Shown in pieces: positions 1-6,300 of a DNA stretch of 8,250 nt. The notes beneath the pieces are model-generated. The model did no database searches. It worked only from the letters and a program-made list of their open reading frames with translations, and was not told the origin of the DNA. Made by a program: the position numbers and the translations under genes. This DNA is from Clostridia bacterium (GTDB lineage Bacteria > Bacillota > Clostridia > Oscillospirales > CAG-272). Positions within the stretch are counted from its first letter, which is position 1; every line of letters begins with the position of its first letter. The stretch lies in assembly GCA_017461825.1 (NCBI GenBank), contig JAFTXB010000297.1, forward strand, positions 1 to 8,250, in the 5' to 3' direction.

Positions 1-300
1 GGCGTTCTTGATAATCTTATTCGCCGAGGTGCCGACGTTGCCGATACCGGAGTAAAGAGAATCGTCAAAAGTGCGGCAAAAAGCTTCCTCGAGGAGGGGG
101 CAGAGGAAATCGGCGCCGAGCTTGCGCAGCCTGCTCTTAAATCGATCTATAAGGGCAGGGAGGCACTGTCAGAGTATGGCAGCGGTGAATATTGGAGGGG
201 TGTCGGAGAGGCAGGAGTGGTCGGTGGCTTGACCGCGCTCGCCTTTGCCGGAACTGTTGGTGTCGGATTATCCAAGCTTGGCATTGGTGCATCCGGCAAG
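1..300 (+). other. Gly-rich N-terminal stretch of the giant protein
   Basis: An acidic helix with EEGAEE is followed by GVVGGLTALAFAGTVGVG, a glycine- and alanine-rich hydrophobic run at residues 71-88. In related phage polyvalent proteins a similar 'E-G-x-EE' helix plus Gly-rich run precedes the effector domains. It could be a membrane-active or flexible segment; its role is not known. It is the reason for reading the CDS through the GTG at 217 and out of the window. Confidence 0.5.
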
Positions 301-3300
301 GAGGCAGATCTTCAGGCGAGCCTCACCAAGGTGGACGAGCTTCGCAAGAAGGCCGCGAGTATTCAGGCGGAGGATCCTCGCACCGGCAAGGGCAACGGGA
401 CGACCGATAGCAGCAAGCTTCGCAGCGCTCTTGAAACGGTGGCGACATCCGCGCGTGAAAACTTTATTCGCGTGGAGCAGACGCTGAAGGGCATTGATGC
501 GGAAACGAGAAAAAAGTATATAGACAAGTACAATCTCTCGTCGATGTATGACACCGACGGAAGCATGACCGAAAATTTCCGCTCAATTTTGGACGGAAGT
601 TCATCGGAGGTCCGTTCTTCCGTCCCTGCATCCGAAAATGGAGAGAGAACGAAAAATACAGGGCGTGAGCTTGGTTATTCCTTCGGTCTGTGGGGTAATG
701 AAGCAAAGATCGAGAGGGATCTCGATGAAATCAACGCTTTTCTTGACTCTGATAACCAGGGAAGCGTCGATTTCGATGCCGAGCTATATGAAGATGCACC
801 GGGTGTGGAATCGGACGTTCCGGGGGCTGCCGTTCAGGCGAGCTTAAAGTCACGCGAGGGTATTGAAAAATACACCGAAAAGGAATATAATAGTTTTGGT
901 TGGCCACGAGTAAATAATGTTTTTAACTCAAGCGAAAACTCTCGTTTGCGTTCGTTGTTTGCCGATGCGGTAAGCGGTCAATCAAATCCCCCCAAAAACC
1001 AAAAAGGCGAGTACATGATAGCAATAGGCGATTCTGTCGAAAACAAGATTGCCTATATGACAGGTAAAATAGATAACCCTGTTATCACTCGTGTTTTGGA
1101 AATAGATGAATTCGACGAAACAAAATTGGACGAATTAAGGAGAGAAACTTATGCGCTTGAAAGGCGAGGCATACAGCGAAAGACTGGAGGCGTTTTCAAC
1201 GTCTACTCTGCAGCTTCTTTCAGAGGTTCAAGCTCTGAGCAGAGAAGCGGCATACAAAGCCAGCGATATAACGACAGACTCGGAGCTGAGCGAGGAGCAG
1301 GTAGTCGAAAGGCTTCTCGAATTAAAGAGATCCGTTTCGGAGAAGACGGCGAGGTAATAGACGAAATACGTTATTCCCTGAAGCAAAACGAAGCAATAGG
1401 GAAGCAGCATGGACGGGTGCGCGTCTTTACAGGAAGAATGTCCGAGACGGCGCGAGAGAACCGAAGTCGGTTTAACAAGGCACTCAATGCTCTTGGCAGC
1501 ATCTCAGGTACCGACGTTTCCTTCGTTATAACCGAACCGAATGACCGATTTAACGCACTTCTCAAGGATAATACCATATATATCGGTGAGGAGCAGTTTG
1601 AGAACGGCACCTGGGCGGAGGCACTCATTCACGAATATACACACCTTGAGGAAGGAACCGAGGAGTACAACAGGCTTCGCGATTTCCTGACCTCGGATGA
1701 CGTACTTGTCAATGATGGCAGAGGCGGTAGAATTCCCCTCAAGAGCAAGGCTGCTGATGCTGTCGCATCAAAGGGATACTTTACCGACATAAATGAGGTC
1801 CTCTCCATTGTCGAGAGAGCGAGAGCAGGTTCGCAGCTGAGCACCCGTGAAAACTTGGCATACCGTATCTACGACCAGGAGCTCACAGCTCACATGACCG
1901 AGATCCTTCTCGGTAACGAGCGCTTCATCCACCGTGTCGTTTCCAAAGACCGCTCCTTAGCAGGAAAGATCGCAGACAGGATCATCGACCTGAAGGAGGC
2001 ACTTTTACACGTAGGCGACGGACAAGCAACCGCCGAAGCTCGCAATCTGAGACGGGCAGAGAAGCTGTATCTTGAAGCAGCTCGTAAGGTCGGCGATTCA
2101 CAGCTCGAAAGACGTATCCTGGCACGCTCCCCAGAGGATGAGGAGGTTGATTTCACCAAGGGAATAAGACTTGACAGAAAAAAGTCTACTCGATATATTT
2201 CTTATAGCAAAATTGAAAGCAATGTGCTTCGTCATATCAAAATCGAACTAGATAAAATCTATGGAGTCGAGGATGGTATAGCGGATGGAATGGCTATTGA
2301 ATACGGCGATGATGTATATATTGTCGATTCCGGAAAAGAAAATGGCACTGTAACTTTCGGTATCCGCAGAAAAAAGAAGATCTCGGATGCAAAACTTAGA
2401 TTCGAATTTATAAGGAGAACTAATAATGACTCAATATCAAAAGGGTATATCAGTGATGAATTGTCTTCGAGAATTAGAGATGGACTCGGCGGCGATCCTG
2501 GACGCTATATGCGACGAGAATCTCGAACAGAGTTACAAATTGATTTGCGAAAATCCGAAGATAACCAAGGCAGAGTTTCTGACAAAAATGCAGATAACAG
2601 AAGATTAAAATTTTCCCTCAAGAGCGATCAGTCGGGAGAGAACGTTAGAACCACCGATGGTTCTAAAACCGCCAAAAACATCAAAAAAGAGCCTCTAACG
2701 AGCATAAACGGTCAGGAAATGCACGTTAGAGACTTCTCATCGCAGGTAGATGCAGTATTAAACGGTGAGGATACAAGCACATCGCATTTAAGGCTAATGG
2801 ATACGCCGGCGCTATTGCAAGCTGCCGGACTCCCCGATCTTCCGATTCTGATCACGGCAAAGCATTTGAAGACAATTACTTCGTCAGAGGGCTCCACCAA
2901 GGCGAATTACCATGGTCTTGACGTCGAGGTCGTAAAAAAATTACCCGAGTATATTTCTGATCCCGTGATGATTGCGGACAGTCTTACAAGAGATGACAGT
3001 GTTGTTATTATCACCGAGGCGACCGATGCAGAAAACAGACCTATAATAGCGGCCATTCTGCTCAATGGCGCCGGCAGAGTTGACAGCAAGCATATCAATG
3101 CAAACATCATGACGAGCGCATACGGAAAGGATAATTTTCAGGCATTTCTTGACAGAATTGCCGATAGAGGCTCGGTGATCTACTGGAATAAAGAAAAAAG
3201 CCAAGACATGTCAGTGAGCCTTGGGATCCAATTTCCCAACGCTATAACGAGTCTTGACTCTAATACTATTATACACAAAGCCAAGGCAAGTGTCAATAGT

Positions 3301-6300
3301 GAAATTTTGGGTAAAGAAAAAAATTCATCCAAACGTCCGCAGTTCTCGCTTAAGAGCCGAGTGCCGGGAGAGAACGGTTCTTCGCGAGAAAAGGTGACGA
3401 TGAGCCGCGGTCAATTGGCAGCACTTCGCGCAAATTATCGTGGCGATAAAGTTTTTACTTTGAAGGATGTCAAAGCAGCGCTTTTGGATATCGATGCACT
3501 AAAGGAACTTACGCCAGAGCAGCGCGACGAGATTGAACACACGTTATGGAGAGGGTATAACGGTCGCTTGCATCAAGAGGGATATGATATCTTTACCAAG
3601 ATCATGCGGCATAAGCTTCATACGAAAATACTGCAAGAGGCTCATATGACCGATATTGAGATGGACGAGTTGGACAAGCAGATCGTTGCCGCCTTGCAGA
3701 AAATCGTGGAATCCGGAAAGATATCAATCAAAGCAAGGTTAGAGAACGATACCTCTACGGAGGGGTATCGCAAGCAGGTCAGTTTTTGGCGCGGTGAGCA
3801 CGATCGTGCAATAGAACGAAACAAGCTCTTGGGGCGAGTTAAGTATGGCGTAGAGCGTCTTGCTAACATGAAAAAGGGACGGTATGTAAATGCCTCTGAG
3901 GTAAAGAACGACACATTTTCCATAGCTGTAAACGAGCTTGCTCGTATGAATTGGCGCGGCGGTTTAGTAAGAGATCAGAAGATTCGCGAGCATTTTGATA
4001 CACTCAACAAGTGGTACAGCGAAAAAAATTCACTCTACGGCGGTAAGGAGGGGGCAAACGAGCGCTTCCGCAAGGACATCAAGGACGCTCTCGAGTCTCT
4101 TGGTAACAAGTCGAGCGGCGCTCTAACAAACAGTGATCTGATCGTCGCTGAGGAGGTAATCAAGTATTTTACCCACGAGATCGAGACTCACGATACAATT
4201 TTCAAAAACGGAAAGCGTGTAGATGCGGTTCCGGAGGTGAAAAGATATATCGAAACTGCGATACGTTCTAAAGAGATCTCAGCGAAGTCCGGTGTGATGC
4301 GTACGTTGATGCAGAATCGCTTCGCTCGCATGGTTGCTGATCCCGCGCTGCTGATGCGTCAGGCCGATGCATATCTTGACGGCTTTTTCACAGAGCAGTA
4401 TGAAGAATTGCGTCGGGGAACTATCGATGCAAACATCCTTGAGCGCGAGCTTTCAGCGGATTTTGAGAAGTTCTGGGGAGAAAACAAATCTTACGCCAAG
4501 AGATATAATCATGCAACCTTGAAATTTGATGGAGTTGATATTCCTCTGCAGGAAGCAATTTCACTCGTTATGACGATGAAGCGTGAGCACTCTTTTTCCG
4601 GTCTTGCATATGCCGGCTTTGAGATCGATGGCAAAGATGTGAGGCAGACGATTTCTGACGGCTTTGTTGAAGAAGTTGAGAAGAACAAGACGGAGCTTTA
4701 CAAGGCCCTTGCACCGGAGGTCTTGTTGACCCTTACGGAAGAACAAAGAACCGAGCTTGACAGAAGGGCTCTTGAAGAAACCGTCAAGCAGAAGAGAAAA
4801 ACATTAGAGGAGCAATTTACTGATAAAGATCGGGAGTTGATTTCCTTGATGGAAAAGGGCTTTGAAAAATGTCGCGAAATTAAGGTGAAGATAGATAACA
4901 TTTTGCAAGGCTACTCTAACGTAGTAGACGGATACTATTTCCCGATAAAACGTACCGGACTTGCCGAGCATGTGGATATGATGAGCGCTTTTGAAGGTGA
5001 TCGTGTATCCTCACTTTCAATGAATAAGGAGACTGTGAAAAACGCCCACGCACTCTTTATTGAGCCTGTACATGTGGTATTTATGCGTCACCTGAAGGCG
5101 ACCTCGCTTTATTCCGGTATCGGAGTGTTTACCGACAATTTGAATCGACTTTATAATTTGGACATCAGCCGGGCGACAGAAATAAAAAATGCCGCCAATG
5201 GGGCGGTAGATGCATTAGATCTTTCAATGGATAATGAATTATCTGCACGTATTGAGGGGCTGCATGGTGCACAAAGGTATAAGGTAATTGCTGCATACAT
5301 TTATGAGCAGCTCGGTACGGGCGAGATTGAACTCTTGGATGGTCGGGTTGCCATTGTAGATAAAAGAGATGCGATGCATATTGCCAATAAAGCGGCAGCA
5401 AAAAAGGCAACTCAGATAGCGCATATAAAAGAGCTTGCAAAAAAAGCGGAGCTTTATGCGCAGGATCTAAAAGTTGTGCACGATAAATTCGATGCTTTTT
5501 ATTATTACAAAATCAATGTATGCTATGATGGAGATGTTTTTCCGGTTTATCTAAATATAGGGCGCGCCAAAAACAATGGCAAACTTCACATATACGATAT
5601 TACCAATAAAATAAGAGATACCGCCGACCGAATTAACGGCCTGGAGCGCCCCATAGGTAACGCTCTAACAAACGGTATCCCTAAAAATAGTATACCCAAA
5701 AATGAGCCGTATGTCAATAGCGACTCGAAAAAAAGCATCTTTAACACACCGCAAACCCTACGTGATACGCTTGGAAAATCAACTAAGTTCATGCAAGAAA
5801 TGTTTAGTTATTTCAAGGAAATGAAGACTGATGTGGAGGGGACCTCAAAGAAGAGAAGCTCGGAAAAGATCTACAACGATATTGTAAGATATGTTCGCTC
5901 TACCTATGCCACCTTCCAGCTTGGAGCGAACCCGAAGGTGTGGGTGACTCAGCTTTCGTCTCTGCTGGCGGCAAGCAACATCCTTGGTGTGGACTGCATT
6001 ATCAAAGGATTCGGCGGCGGAGGAACGGATGTTGACGATTATTGTAAGCTTGCATGGCTACGTAACAATGATAATTCAGCGGCGATGGCTCAGGTTGTAG
6101 AAACTCCGAAAAACGTGGTACAAAGATTTGGCCGTTCTGCTCTGCAGAAGGTGCGAGACATTTCTATGGTGTTGATCGGTAAGGTTGACCGTTTTGTTAT
6201 TAAACGGCTATTCCGTGCCTGCCAGGCACAGGTCGAAAAAAACGGCGTTGCAAAGATAGGCACCGAAGAAAACAAGATTGAGGCAGGCAAGCTTCTGACA

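Larger units (their letters stand above)
838..3375 (+). repeat. Dispersed inter-domain linker motif ([YF]SLKS...GEN), four copies
   Basis: The motif appears at four domain boundaries of the giant protein: ASLKS at 838-852, RYSLK at 1369-1383, FSLKSDQSGEN at 2611-2643 and FSLKSRVPGEN at 3343-3375. The last two copies share 8 of 11 residues and the DNA string GGGAGAGAACG. The copies bracket the YTEKEYNSFGW domain, the zincin plus second unidentified domain, and the MuF-C-like domain, so each effector block is flanked by the motif. It may be a protease site, a recombination point for domain exchange, or both. Confidence 0.6.

Noticed and set aside
217..219. GTG as the start of the giant gene
   Set aside because: The frame stays open to base 1 and upstream codons read as continuous protein; no ribosome site precedes the GTG at a suitable distance.
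638..847. A third +1-frame ORF, 69 codons, also ending at an SLK linker
   Set aside because: No Shine-Dalgarno before the ATG, and the product is rich in Met, Arg and Ser without helix pattern. Its stop arises from the SLK codons (AGC TTA AAG read in the shifted frame), so the coincidence is trivial.
2370..2399. In-frame slippery heptamer A_AAA_AAG, where a -1 shift would end at TAG 2397-2399 just before the nested ORF 2 ribosome site
   Set aside because: The same heptamer occurs at 2178-2184 and A-runs are frequent in this gene; no clear stimulatory structure follows, so programmed frameshifting is not supported.
3642..3923. Minus-strand ORFs inside the giant gene (for example 3642-3923, 6090-6389 and 6465-6857)
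   Set aside because: Ser/Arg/Phe-rich antisense shadows of a helical coding strand; no recognisable domain and no ribosome site I could identify.
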